Shown: positions 32,882-45,448 of the stretch, piece by piece
How positions within the stretch are numbered: the first letter of the stretch is position 1
Layout of the letters: the number at the start of each line of letters is the position of its first letter
NCBI RefSeq assembly: GCF_000264905.1
Contig: NW_006763147.1
Location: 470,272 to 534,271, forward strand
Source of the DNA: Stereum hirsutum FP-91666 SS1
Taxonomy: Eukaryota; Basidiomycota; Agaricomycetes; Russulales; Stereaceae
Length of the DNA stretch: 64,000 nucleotides
Direction: 5' to 3'
The notes under the pieces: generated by a model
Seen by the model: the letters and a program-made list of their open reading frames with translations, nothing else
Database searches by the model: none
Told to the model about the DNA's origin: nothing
Made by a program: the position numbers and the translations under genes

Positions 32882-35800
32882 TCACTTCTGTACATCGTAC
32901 ACGATCCTTCCGCCGACCCAGGCGTACGGGTAGCTCTGCTGATAATAGTTGCGCAGAGTCCTCCTCTCGGAAAGACGAGGGATTGTGGCGTAGGAGCCAC
33001 CGATCACGACATTGTGACAACCGTCGAAGAAGTCCGTGGAGTATCTGTGAAATATCAACAGTCATACTTTCAGATACGTGAGGATATGGCGCAGGAAGGA
33101 GAACGTACCCAGGATATAAGATGGATTGAAGGAAACCTTCATGCTTCTCAAACACCGAGCTCGTCCACTCGAACACCCCTCCGTTGTGGCCCTTGCCACC
33201 TCCAGCCTCTCCCACCCCCGTCGTCGCCCTACAAAGCACACGTCCAAATGAATTATGATTAGAGTATTTTGGAAGACAAGAACGGGTGTGACGCACGGAA
33301 CGGGGTGCCAGTTCCTAAAGGCGACATTCTTTCCACCCTCATATCCACACTCGAACTTGTCGTAGAACAGGCGGAGCTCAGGCTCGGTTGGCAAACGACC
33401 GCCCTTGACGCTAGCGTATGTAGAGAGGTTGTTGTACGATGTGACAATGGGCCACTTCCACGCAGTCTTGATCGGGATAGGACCATACATGGTGCGGACC
33501 TGTAAGCAGCAGTTAGCTTGCAACTGAAGGGCTTGGAGAATTATCAGCAGCTAAAATAGATGTACCATAACCTCTCCATTCTCCTCCACCCAGCTCTTCG
33601 GAAACTGGACCATCTCCTTTCCCTCTCCGTTCCAATACTCATAAAACTCGCCGTTCGTGACGGGCCTCCACGATATCTTAAACTCGCCGACGTCAACTTT
33701 TCGAACTGGGTGTTCATTGTCCCAGCCAAAGTCGTGACCCTTGACGTCGGTACGATGTTTGGGGTCCTCATCCAACCGTTCGTCATCATCGTGACCAAGC
33801 GAGATGGTGGTAGGTCCCAGAGTGACTGTCGGCGACTGTGGGACAGGCTGGGCGTCCCAGTTTTTCACGAGTGAAGACCAAGGTGGGGGAGCGAAGCCAG
33901 ATGGTGGGATCGTACCCGTGCCGGCGCGCTGGAGTAACATGTAGAGAAGGGTCTATTTACCAGCAATGAGCATACAACTAGATCAACGGCCGACGAAAGG
34001 AAGTCAGATGCATACCTCAGCGTGGAACCCTTCATGCTCAAGGACCATGAACAGGACACGACCGATCTTCCTCGTCAGCTCGATCTTGCCCGACTCGAGG
34101 TCGTCATACAAGTTTCGAACCCTTTGGCGCACGCGATCTTGGAACTCCAGGATGCTATCAAGAGACGGCCAGTCTTCGTCATTTTGAGGGACTTCGGAGT
34201 GAGGCTGTGGAGAGTATAAGAGGAAAGAAGATACACGGAGGCAGACGAAAGTCGTACGTGGCATTGACTCGGGTCATCAACGTTCGGGTCAATGCCGCGC
34301 TGAAGAAGCGATATGAGTAAATTCGTTCGAGATTATGTCCCAAAGCAAAACGTACTTCGAAAATATACTGAACAAACAAACAAAAGTCAGACCTTGCGTT
34401 CGAGCGAGGGCAGACAACAAGCGAGTAATGCCATACCTTGAACTCCTCAGGTTCCGTATGCTTCCCATCCAACAATCTCGTCAGATGGATATCCAAAAAT
34501 GTAGGTATATGTCCGCAATAAAATAAGCAAATGTGCCTCAAATCGATCGGCTTTTGGAAGAGCATGGACTCGGGGATCATCTTGCGCGTGATGAAATCCC
34601 AGGCGGCCCACATGTCTTGGAAGTCCTGGAAGGACGGGACGCCGAAGGGTGTGTTGCTGAGGGCGGAAGGAGCGGTCGAAGGAGTCGGTAGGAGCGGGAA
34701 TGAGAATGGAGGACGTTCGAGGAGCCAAAGGGAGTAACCGGAAGGGTCGGTCCAGCGTTGAATGGGACGAAGGTGGGCGCTGGTGAAGAGCTTGAATGCA
34801 TCTTCCTCTGAGTACTAGAGACAACAGAAATATTAGACTTCTCCTAGCACCATGCAATGTTGGGACCCTACCTTCGTAGATATCTCGAAGTTAACGTGCT
34901 CGTCGACCACAAATGCAAAATCCTGCCTTGACTGGGGGTCACGTATCGTCTGCGCAATTTTAGAGACGAAGTACGCTTCGTGACGACCTAAAACCATGAC
35001 CTCATTAGTGATGTGCCAAGAAGCAAGGAAGGTGGCACACACGTTCTTCTTCATCGTACTTGCCCACGTATTCCCAGTTCTCCGGATCAAAGAGCTTGGG
35101 GTCTCCAAGCGCCTCACCAGCCGCCTTGAGCCCATTAAACGCAAACTTCCTCGTGATCCCCTTGTCGTCATCATACGCTTTCTCGATCCTCTCCTTGTCA
35201 TTTCCATGGTCCAACCCAAGCAGCAACGTGTCGCCCGAGCCCGGCCTGAGAGGAAGTGCCTTCAAGAACTCTGCGTCGGCTCCACGGGAGAAATTTCCGA
35301 GCGATGAGCCCAAGAAGAGAATATGGAGGGGGGACTTCGAGTCGGACGAAGAGCCGGGGGTAGAAGGCGTGGTCTCGACTGAGTCCCGATCGGTGCCAGT
35401 GATGTATGTGGCGCCTGTGGAGGAGGCGCTGTCGGAGGCGGGGGACCGTTCCCTTGCACGAGTGAGCGAAGGAAGCCTTGGCCGTTCTGGAGAGTTAGGT
35501 CCTGCGGCGATATGTTCCACAGAGCCGTGACCATCGATGCCTCCTTCCTCGATGAACTTCAGACCACCATCGTAGGTGCCCCACATGCCCTTGGTGGTGA
35601 CTTTGCCCTCGAGTTTGGGACCGACGGACGAAGTAGAGAGTTGGTCGAGGGTGCGCTCGAGCTCGCGCTTCTCGAGGTCCAGAGCGTAGTAGGTGATAGG
35701 GGGAGGAGACATGGCGTGAGGGACGAGTCGGGAGAGTGCTGAGAGTACGTGTGATGTCTTGCGGAGCGCGCTTTATAAAGAGTTAAGGTCAATGAGTCTG

Positions 35801-36477
35801 ATCGATATCTCAAGAGAAGGTAAGAGTATCTTTAGAAATGGATAGAGGTAGAGAGGTGAACTTTGTGGCTTCACGGCACCGCAAAGAAGGCAGATATAAC
35901 GAAAAGAATGCCGCGCCGTCAACGGCATCGCGAATGCAAGCCTGTGAGTAGAAGCATGGAGAATAGGGGCAAAACAAAACTCTATCGCCAACAACATGGA
36001 TCACGGCGATCTGAGATATCTGGAGCCGATGATGTGGCGAATACGAGATAAGGCGACAGAGTTTAGATGTGGACAGACAACGGACATCTCATGGCGATCT
36101 TCCAACCTTCGCGGTGTTCGCAACAACGTCTGACATCACACAACAAAGAAGGAGACTCACCCAGCACCGAGCTCAACGACAACCTCATCTCCACCAAGCT
36201 TCCCACCAGATGCGCTATGCATAGTCTGTACTATATCGTCGCCGAAAGTCTTGAGGATGCTTTCCTCCGCGCCGAAGAGATAATACTGCTCCGCATCCGT
36301 TGTGATCTCGTCGTATATCCTGAGACCGGCTTCGTTGTATAGGAGTAGTGTGGGGAGTGTCTTCTGGCCAGTCGGCTGTGCGAGGCCTGCAAGAATTTCG
36401 CGGCGAATATCCTGCTCGCCGTTCTGCGCCTTGTCGTTGACACGGACGTCGATAATCTGGGCTCTAGAAGAAGGCAT
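32882..36477 (-). CDS. EGT1: Ergothioneine biosynthesis protein Egt1 (methyltransferase-DinB-FGE fusion), 884 aa
   Basis: Eleven exons, complement(32882..33044, 33109..33228, 33297..33499, 33566..33952, 34016..34204, 34258..34299, 34356..34367, 34437..34814, 34872..34987, 35043..35770, 36161..36477). The N-terminal EgtD-like half methylates histidine to hercynine: LLYNEAGLRIYDEI, ELGAG, ITYYALDLEKRELERTL, LFLGSSLGNFSR. The middle is DinB-like with iron-ligand pattern HEGFHAE. The C-terminal FGE-sulfatase domain (VTNGEFYEYWNGEG, GGRLPTEPEL, NGGVFEWTSSVF) resembles EgtB and joins cysteine to hercynine. Length matches fungal Egt1. Exon 7 is a 12 nt micro-exon (YIFE). Intron 1 is 390 bp, far longer than the others. 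Confidence 0.95.
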
Positions 36478-38331
36478 GGTCGGAAGATGATATGAGGAAA
36501 TGGTGCTCGAAGAAAGGAGACCGACGCACCTTTATATGCAATGGCTTGATTCATGACATCACGCCCGACCATGATCGCTTAGTCAGCATATCTCGGTCGG
36601 CACTTCGCCGTCCACGTACTCCTCCAACTGCATGCGGGAAGGCGTGGGTCGACTAACCACTGAATCTCTCCCGTAAGCATTTACAATGGTATGTGCGGCA
36701 TTGCAGGAGTCAGGCCATGGTGAAAGGGCTGGCTATGCCGTACACATCAGGAGGTAGAATTTAGTTTTAGCATTGGTGGCCTCCCCACGAAGTTCAACAC
36801 TCAGTCATCCAATGACCCACGACCCTGTCGCAAGCTCCTTGATCTTTCTATAATTGCCACCGTCCTGGACTATTCGCTATGTAGAGCGAAGGACGGAAAT
36901 GACTGAGAAAGTCCAGGGCGACTCCAGTAGCCTCTATCATCCTTAGAACGACCGAAGTCTGAGTAATACAGACACATCTCGTTAACGTTCTCTTCGTTCT
37001 GCTGAGCAAGCCCGAGAAGATCGAGTCATTGTCTCGACCTGGACCCGACGATTCTCTGCGCCCCCGAATCAGAGACACCGTGAGCATCAGCTATCTCCCA
37101 CTTGCTTGATCATAAGATCAGATTGTGCTGCAAGGCCGCCCGATCAGCAAAGAAATCCGGCCGCATCTCGCCACGGGGAGGAGAGGAAATAGAGGTCCCA
37201 GACTTCCATCAGACGAATACGACATTGCGACTGACAAACTCGACGGACGAGCCACCGAGAACAATTACAATTCACCTTAAGAGGAGATATAAAAACCTCA
37301 CGGAAGAGTGACAACGTAACCTTCGGTGGCGATCCAGTCCGACTAAATCGAGGCAGAGAACGGGTCCCTTCGAATTGGAAAACGTTGGCCGTGTGCCATC
37401 ATCGTGTGAGATGCATTTGACGAAAGAGAAGGGGTAGAGTTCACTGAAGATCCGAAAACGTTGGTCAGCTGAAGATGAATGTGCATGCGAAAGCACGTTG
37501 AGGGCAACAATGTACGAGCTGCAATCGAACATGGGGATAGAATTTCACCACGGCCCACTCAGGGGGTGAGACGAGCAGGCTCACTTACGACACGGCAATC
37601 CCTCGCATCTTCTAACCGCCTCCACAGAATCATTACAAGCATCTACTTCATGACGACTCCCAATCCTAGGGACCACACACGTGCGGTCAATCATGAACCC
37701 TACATCCTTAAGATACGTCACGAAAAGCATCCAGAGCCGGTAGTGATGTAATGGGGGAGCGTTAGGATACGGCGACGACATCGAGCACAAGACCATTGTG
37801 CCCTCTATTCCTCTTTCTGCACTCGGTCTCGCCCCACAGCTACGCCTGGGGCGAACCATACGGTCATAGCCGACCAATTTTTGAGAGATGCCATAGTCGA
37901 GACTGGTTCAAAGGTTAAAGGAAGAGCTACGTAGCGTGGATCTGTGGCTACGATTGAGTGTAGTGGCAGCACTCTCCTGGTAGGCCAAAGGATGACGCAG
38001 GCAGGGCAACAGGCAGGATGTCTCTGCCTGTATCACCGTATATATAGGTCCTCGGGGAGTGTGTCGCAATGAAGTCGCAATCGAACGAGTTACTGTCGCA
38101 CAACAAGCACCTGTGATGACGACTATTGGCCACTTAACAAGTCACGTCCGCTGATCATCTTACGGCGTAGACATGTAAGTAATGTTATGGTACCTCCTAA
38201 GCCGAGCGATGAGCCTTTCCAGTCGTCGTGCGGTAGAACGGGGACTTGTAGGCGTGAGAGATGCGGAAGAACATGATCGTGAGAGCAAAGGATGGACAGC
38301 ACAAAAGTGGCCGCGACCCGTACTATATTTG
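36478..38331. other. Gene-poor 1.85 kb region
   Basis: Short ORFs on both strands, the longest at 37581-37877 on the minus strand. None has a motif or a convincing splice model. It separates Egt1 from the RecQ/DUF6589 element. Confidence 0.4.
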
Positions 38332-38354
38332 CAGCGGAGTTCGAAGTTCGACTC
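38332..38354 (+). repeat. Outer direct repeat, left copy
   Basis: CAGCGGAGTTCGAAGTTC then GACTC. The same 23 bp with one change (T for G) occurs in the same orientation at 45449-45471, outside the other end of the RecQ/DUF6589 element. Confidence 0.7.
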
Positions 38355-38381
38355 ATTTTCTTTTCATTTATTTATTTATTC

Positions 38382-38710
38382 CAGCTGCTTTCACAACTCT
38401 AGACAGGGTACGAAATCTTCTCGGTGTGCCAAACATCAATTTTGACGGACCAAACACACAGCCTCTGCATTCATTCTCTGCCCGAATGGGGCATCCGCAT
38501 AGTCTCGAAACCAGCCGTTAGAGGGGTGCTCTCTCCAGGCGCTGAGTGAGAGGACGGGAGGGAACCGGGAACAAGGCTGAGTGGCTGAAAATATGCGGAG
38601 TGAAAAAAACACGTGGCAAATTGAAAGTCAGAAAGTTGGGAATCGCACCCCTCTAACGTCTGGTGCATTTCGTATAGAGACGGCCCCATCGGTGACAGAG
38701 TGACACCGTG
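38382..38710 (+). repeat. Left terminal inverted repeat
   Basis: About 330 bp. Strong matches to the right repeat at both its outer (27 bp) and inner (AACGTCTGGTGCATTTCG...) ends, with gapped similarity between. It forms the promoter region of the RecQ gene. Confidence 0.75.
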
Positions 38711-38868
38711 GGAACGGCACATGTCTGGTGTCGCGACGCACATGATCCGGCGCGTCTTTCATCCGTGACACGAAGTCTTCCTTGCGAAAACCCCACTACT
38801 CGTCATATTGCTGTCCATCTCACGCTACAGTCTATTACCTTGTACACTACTACATCTAAATTCTACCC

Positions 38869-41800
38869 ATGGTCCTCACTCCCAGCAGCCAGCCCAATTC
38901 TCCCAAGAAAACCCGGCCTGCCCCAACGAAGAATGCTCAGCCTCCCAAGGGTGCAAGAACCCCTGCCAAATTCTCCTCTTCCTCCAAAACAAAGACCTCA
39001 GTTCCACCGAAACAAAAAGGCAGCACCTCTACGACCCGCTCATCAAAACCTTCCTCGAAACCTGCTCCGAATCCCCAGGAACCAATTGATACATCGTCTA
39101 CACAGACTAAGAAGGTGTCGGACCGTGCAGAGCAGGAGAAGCGGGTGCGTGCAGAACTTCACGAGCATCAGCGTCTTCGGTCGTATGCTTTGCTCGATGC
39201 TTCTCGAGAACGGGCTAAGGAGGCGTGGGGCTACGATTCAGTACAGGCTCGTCGTATTATGAAGGAGGAATGTCTTAGTCGCTCGAAAGGCGCTATCACT
39301 CCTCACGAGTGGCAGCTGGACATTGCGGAATGTTTGGTGTTGGGTATTGACTGCGAACTGATCGCGCCAACGGGTTCGGGGAAGACGATTGCGTTCATGC
39401 TGCCGATGTTCTACTGGCAGAGACCTCGCACAGGGAATGAAAGTGGTGAGCATGCGACAGGGAAGACAAACAAACAAGGAAAACCTACGGTTCTGATCAT
39501 CGTCTCACCTCTGAATACCCTCGAAGCCGATCAGGTGCGTATCCAGAATATTCAAGTTGGCTCTTGAGTTCTGACGGAATGTAATCGAAGGCGCGTCGGT
39601 TCACGGAGGTTGGTCTTTCGGCTGTGGGTCTCAATGGGGAAACATATTCAGACAAGACATTGAAGGTGCGTTTGTTACGCTCTCGTATGTTGTACCGTCA
39701 GCGCTGATGCCCTCTCAGGACATAGAGGACGGCCGTATCAGTGTAATCGTCACCTCGCCAAACATGTGCTTGGAGCACGAAAAGTTTCGTGGTCTCCTCA
39801 ATTCAGCCAGTTTCGCTATGCGCATTGGAGCCTTCGTCCTCGACGAAGCTCACTGCATTACACAGTGGGGTGACAAATTCCGCGAGGTCTACTCCAAACT
39901 TGGCACACTTCGCGCTTTCGCATCCCATACCCCATTTCTTGCTACCTCTGCGACACTCACACCGGATGATCTGACCACGATCCGCAAGTCTGTCCATTTC
40001 TCAAAGCCTGATACCTTCCATCTTAACCTCGGGAACGATCGTCCCAACATCACTTGGCACGTTGTGCATATGAATGCTGGCAAGTCGGACCTCGAGTCGC
40101 TCGAGTTCCTTCTCCCGAAGGACTGTAATGCCACACGTCTCGGGAAGGTCATCGTCTTTTTTGACGAAATCCTTCTCTCGATGAAGGCATGGCGTTGGTT
40201 TCGAGAGCGACTTCCAGAACACTTACGGGGACGCATAGCCTACTACAACTCACGTCGCGGCGAAAGCTCCAAGCTCGACGCGGCCACTCAGTTCTGTAAT
40301 GACAAAATTGACATCATGTTTTCAAGTGAAGCTTTAGGCATGGTGAGTGATATGCATCTTTCACTATCAGCCCCAGTACTAACTTCAATATGGAAGGGAT
40401 GTGACTTACCGAACATCGAGTCCGTCGTGCAATTTATGGTCCCAGCCTCCTTGTCAATTTGGCTTCAGCGTGCAGGCCGTGCCGGTCGGACGAGAGGGTC
40501 ACAGGCGCATGCCTACCTACTTGTGCAGCCAACGGTGTTCCAAGAGAAAAATAAAACCAAACGAGCAGAGGGCGATGAGATAGAGTACATGAAGGTGGTC
40601 GAGAAGGACTTACGCCGGTGGATCCAGACATGCGAATGTCGCAGGGATGTGGCGGACGAGCACTTCAACAACCCAGTGAATCGTGAAGGTCAGTTTTGTT
40701 TCATGCGTGCGAAAGAACGGGCCACTCACATTGATGGGTGTAAACAGAGCCTACCGGTGAATGCTGTGATACATGTGGTCAGAAGAAACCACGACAGCTA
40801 GACAAAGAACAAGGCTCGCCTGGACAGGATAATCCAACCCACTCCACCATGGACGACCCTCAATCACCCCCCGACCCAGTGCCTGTAGAACCGACCAACG
40901 ATAAAGAGAAAGGCGCCGTTAAACGTCGCGATCAGCATCTTGAGGAGGCGAGGAAGCTTCTCGTAGGGTGGCGCGCGTCAACCTACCGAGCGAGGTATCC
41001 GTACGCGATCTGGGGCGTGGAGGGGCTGATGCCAGACGTGGTGGTGACGGCACTGGCAACGTACCGTCGATGGCGGAGTCTGGAGGATCTCCAGTATGCT
41101 GCGGCGGATTGGATGTGGAAGGAAAGGCATGCGGACGAGGTCTTGAAGCTCCTGAAGGAACTCGACGAGCGTGTAGACGCGGAGAAAGAATTCGCAAAGC
41201 GAGCGAAGGCGGACGCGCGGAAGGCTGAGACGAAGCGGAAGAGAGAGGCGAAGAAAAGGGCGAGCGAGCACGTCGAGGACTCGTTGTCATCGTCTGATGA
41301 AGAGCCGTTGTTGGCGCTCGTCGAACGCGCCCCTAAGCGCCCTCGTGCTTCGCGTTCTCACGAGACGACGCGACCTTCAACGCCTTCGCCTCCAGCTTCT
41401 CCTCTGCCTCTCACCTCATCTCTGCCATCTACCTCCACGGCAGGCTCGAAACCTCCGAATGAGCCGGTACGTTATTTTCCGCAGCTCACGTCTATCATTA
41501 CTCTGATCGTTTCGTGCCTCATTCACAGCTTCATTCGTCGCGCGAAGCGCCACCCGTGCTGTCGACACGTACAGCTCTACCCACCACTGGCAGTGTGAGG
41601 ACCGTGACAAACGTAGGAACATGCGCAGGCCATTCGATTTCAACGTCTGCTACACGCGCCTCATCGTCGGATTGTCATTCAGCAGGTTCTGGACGTGCGC
41701 AAGCGGGCAGAGTGTCTGAGTCTTCTACAGGCGCGTCCCTTCCCGTGAATCTGTCCAAACATATCTCTAATATAACTTATTACAGCGGCTACAAATATGG

Positions 41801-42039
41801 CTTTGCAGTCGTCTGATCACGAAGCTCAGCAGCTGAACCAGCACGGCCCGCAGCATCTTTATGCACCGCCGCAGTACGGCTACTATACATCCGATCCTCG
41901 ATATCCAGGCGCCCAGTTCTTTGTTCCAATGCCATATCCTCCTTACGGTTATCAACCATATCCCATTTACCAGACATATCCCACCCACGCTGCTCACAAC
42001 CACCCGCAACATCACCCACAGCCTCCTTCAGGATCATGA
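38869..42039 (+). CDS. RecQ-type DNA helicase with long C-terminal extension, 931 aa
   Basis: Exons 38869..39534, 39591..39665, 39719..40342, 40397..40688, 40748..41466, 41529..41694 and 41786..42039. A basic Ser/Pro/Lys-rich N-terminus precedes the helicase core: Walker A APTGSGKT (about 166-173), DEAH (289-292), TSATL, GMGCDLPNIE and motif VI QRAGRAGR (about 479-486). A RecQ-like zinc region has Cys residues in CECRRDV and GECCDTCGQ. The long tail carries a coiled, charged segment and ends in a Tyr/Pro/His-rich stretch (PQYGYYTSDPRYPG, YPPYGYQPYP). RecQ enzymes unwind DNA 3' to 5'. The last intron is the least certain. Core splicing is secure because it restores GMGCDLP. Confidence 0.85.
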
Positions 42040-42112
42040 CCATCCAATACCATTCCAACAAATTCCCTCATAGTGCTACCGTACAGTACTCACATTACTT
42101 TTGCTGTGTCTA

Positions 42113-44867
42113 TCACTCATTCGCTGTATCTGATTCCTCCGCCATTCTCTGCCGCTTAGATTTCTCGCTCACGTCCTCTGCTTTTCGCTTTTTGTCATCC
42201 TCTTTCTGCTTTCTTTCTTCGTCCAACCACCGCTCCGATGTTTCCCTTGGGAATGATCGGTTGTCCCACCACTCCTTAATCGTACGGCTCTGCGCTAAGC
42301 TCGCCATTCCTTCCGTCACAAAGTCCTTCGCACGATTCCCCGCATTTTTGAACGTGCGCCCCCCCTTCGGCCTGAACCACCCTTCCGCTACGGCAATGTC
42401 CCTCCATGTTGCCACATCTTTCTCCTTCGCTGGTGTTGTATGTTTGTCGCCACGCGTACGTACCAGTTTGAACTGTGACTTAACATGATCCTTCACCAGA
42501 TCAACCACGGGGATTGTCTTCGCCTTTTTGCTGTGGTTCTCCATTGTCGCCCCTGGTCCCAGACTGCGGTAAGAATATTTTTCCTTCTTGATATTTTGCT
42601 CTTGAGCTTGATCTATCGGTTTATAGCCGTCGCGTTTTCCGTTGACGTTGACCAGCCAACAATGCTTCACGATGAAGTTTCTAGGTAAATGGTTAGTCCA
42701 TAAGTCATTGTTCTGTTGCTGATCTATCAACTCACTTTACGTCCGACTGCCACTCCCGCTCCAATCCTTGAATCAGCTCTAGGATCTCTTTTGTGTAGTT
42801 GCTATTAGATCCACCTTCAAATTGTAGTAGCATCCACGGAAGAAGATCCTGGATACGTCCGACATCACCTCTCTTGATCGAATCACGAAGATTGAAGTAT
42901 GGCAATAAGTCTGTAAGAAACATGATAGCCTGTGAGTTGATTTCGTCTTGATCCTCTGGGTCCATAGCACGCGTCCGAGCGAGTGTGTCGCGGCTTGCAC
43001 AGTTGTCATATATCTCCTCTGCCAGCGTTGCAAGCGCCTCCGGTGGCCATTCGGCCAGCTCGTCCAATTTCTCGACACCGGCGACCTCCATCCAACACGC
43101 TAAAATCATCGCCTCCCCAACGTGCCATAAAACCTCATCGAGATGATGCCAGAATGGGCCCTTGATTGACGTCGTAAGTAACCCTTTCCTCTTGAGCTTG
43201 TCGAACGCCCTTCTAAGACCAATTCCGCCCGACTCGCCTAAGTATTGCGCGTGTATCGAGTTTGCGACCGCGAACATGATATGGAGAAACCCGTTCGTAC
43301 CAATCAAGTAGTCCATCCTCTCATAGCTGTTGATGTCTTGCCCCTTATATAGTGCTAGGCCCCGTAGTCGGGAGGTTGTGAGTGCATCGCCACCCCATGG
43401 AAAGAACCTTCCTGTCGATGTCTTCTTCATCTCTTCCAGTGAGTCCATCTTCAATTGACGAAACCACTCATGTATAACCTTCTCCACACCCTCATAGCTG
43501 GCCTCATCAATGTCCGCTGTCGAGAACATGAACTGTTCGGGTATATGCTCGGGGCCACATGGAAGTTCATCAACGGGTGCTGGTCGGTCAAATAAGCTGT
43601 TGTTGCGGTCGGAATAATTCTCAAAAGCTGGTGAGTTGATCAAGAAGTCTGTAATCTGCCATATATCTTGAGCGCGCTGGCGGTGCTGGATGTCGGGGTT
43701 GCCTTCGAGGAGTTTTTGATAGTTGAAGCACTGCTTCGCGCCTTCCCGACGACCTTCCTGATATTTCCGGTTCAGATCTGGGTCGAGGGCTACGTGCTTC
43801 GGCAGAACCCATAGTGTACCACCCGTCGCGCTGATGAACATGTTCTGGTTGCTGATACGCTGGGAAAAGACTCTGCGGGGTATGTTCTCGTTGTCAAAGG
43901 TGCCGAATATGGCGCGCTCGCGACTGTACTTGACCATGGCGTTGGTCTCGGATGTGGCAATTTGCACGAGTGCGTCACAAGTCCATTTGTGACTCATGAC
44001 GAGGCCTAGTGCGTGAAGAGTGTCGAACGCGCGAGCTGACAAGCCGCAATGTTTGAGGTAGAGAGCCCAAAACATAGGGAGTCGGTTACGGTGATGTGAG
44101 CGTGTGTATGAAAGTATCGACATGACATTCATGATAACCTTTGAAGTAGGCGAGAGTCAGTGTTGCAGTCAAAAATGAGAATACACTGAGATGGAAGCCA
44201 CTCGTACATTCTCGGGTGTTTTGTGTGTGTTCCGTTCTGCTTGAGATTCACTCCACCCGGCCTTCAGCAATATAGTCCACAATGTTGAGGCTCTCTCCTT
44301 TAACTCCAAGCATATCTTCTTCATATCCAAACTGGTCAATTCCTTGCGGCTGAGAGCATCTTTGCCCGCTGTCATGAGGTCTGCTATAGCCCTGATGTCC
44401 TCCGCTACTAACTGTCCCACAATTTCCGTCGCTATATCCTCCACAACCCCGCGACCACGTTTTGCCTTACCCCCCGGTGGCCTTGCACACCGCAGCAAAG
44501 CCTCTCTAAACTCTGCACTGCCCAACAACCCTGTTCGCTCGTACCTCACCTTTGGGTCGGCCGTGCATTCCTCATCTCCATAGAGCACCAAGCCCACAAA
44601 CCAAGGAAGAGTAAGCCCATTTGACTGTAAGGCATTAAAAATAGCGAGAACAGCATCAAGAGGACGTTTGCCGGCCTTCGCAAGATTGGCCTTGTACGAT
44701 TCGGTGTGAGCATGTTGAATAGGACGGTGGTCAACAGGTTTTCGAGCTTGAGAGGTATCTTGGTCGGATTCGTCAATGTCGCCAACAGGCTCGTCGTCCG
44801 AATCCAGATCGGCTTCCCACTTGTCGTCAAAGAAATTTTCGAACAGGTCATCAGGTATGTTATCCAT
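42113..44867 (-). CDS. DUF6589-domain protein, 876 aa
   Basis: Three exons, complement(42113..42680, 42736..44138, 44208..44867). The middle and C-terminal parts resemble DUF6589 proteins of basidiomycetes as I remember them. Examples are an internal FMFSTADIDEASYEGVEK, GGDALTTSRLRGLALYKG, FLHIMFAVANSIH, RDSIKRGDVGRIQDLLPWML, and KHCWLVNVNGKRDGYKPIDQ followed by KEKYSYRSLGPGA. The N-terminus is acidic. The C-terminus is Lys/Arg-rich and could enter the nucleus or bind DNA. Function is unknown. No DDE triad was identified by eye. Its position inside inverted repeats with a RecQ helicase suggests a mobility-related role (inference). Confidence 0.78.
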
Positions 44868-44980
44868 CAGTCAAGTGTGTAAGTCAAGAGGTACAGGAAT
44901 AAACCGTCGAGTTTGAGATGAGACAAGACACGACGCGACGCGAGTGTCAAGACGCGTCGGTAACGAGGAGTCACAAGGTG

Positions 44981-45260
44981 ACGGTGTGACCGATTGTCAC
45001 CGATGGGCGCGTTACTATACGAAATGCACCAGACGTTCTCGGAGCAACTCTCCCCACACAACCGGCTTCTTGGCTCCGAGAACGGCTGGATCCGAGACTA
45101 GCATCCGCACACGACCAACGTAAGAGTGTGGCGTCGTGAGTGAGAAGAAAAGAAATTGAGATCCGCTCGCAGTGAAATCTAGCTTTGTTTGGTCCATCCT
45201 CGTTTCTGTTTGGTGCAGGCGAAAGATCTTGCCCCCTGTCTAGAGTTGTGAAAGCAGCTG
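44981..45260 (-). repeat. Right terminal inverted repeat
   Basis: Inverted counterpart of 38382-38710 (27/27 at the outer end, 23/23 at 45015-45037). Serves as upstream region of the DUF6589 gene. Confidence 0.75.
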
Positions 45261-45448
45261 TCAACGAATTTATATAGTGCCGGCAAATTGCCAGGGGCGC
45301 TTTGTATGGTAGGTAGATACTTGGTAGATACATACAAGAAGAGCGATTGTCGACTGAGTCCATGAAAGTGTGTACCTACTCAGAATACTGTCTGTTATTT
45401 CGAAAGAGAAGTATCGAACGTTCAAGTGATGTCCGACGGGACGGGGGA

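Larger units (their letters stand above)
38382..45260. mobile_element. 6.9 kb TIR element with convergent RecQ helicase and DUF6589 genes
   Basis: Bounded by a perfect 27 bp inverted repeat starting CAGCTGCTTTCACAAC (38382-38408 and 45234-45260). Patchy inverted similarity runs inward to about 38710 on the left and about 44981 on the right. This includes a second perfect 23 bp block (38655-38677 versus 45015-45037) and a CCCATCGGTGACA block next to it. Inside are just two genes, tail to tail with 73 bp between stops. Their start codons lie 160 and 113 bp inside the inverted repeats. No clear target duplication is seen directly at the CAGCTG ends. I know of no classical transposase domain here, so a mobile nature is inference from structure. 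Confidence 0.7.

Noticed and set aside
38869..42039. Telomere-linked RecQ helicase (TLH-type subtelomere)
   Set aside because: No TTAGGG repeats or chromosome end features anywhere near; housekeeping genes lie on both sides.
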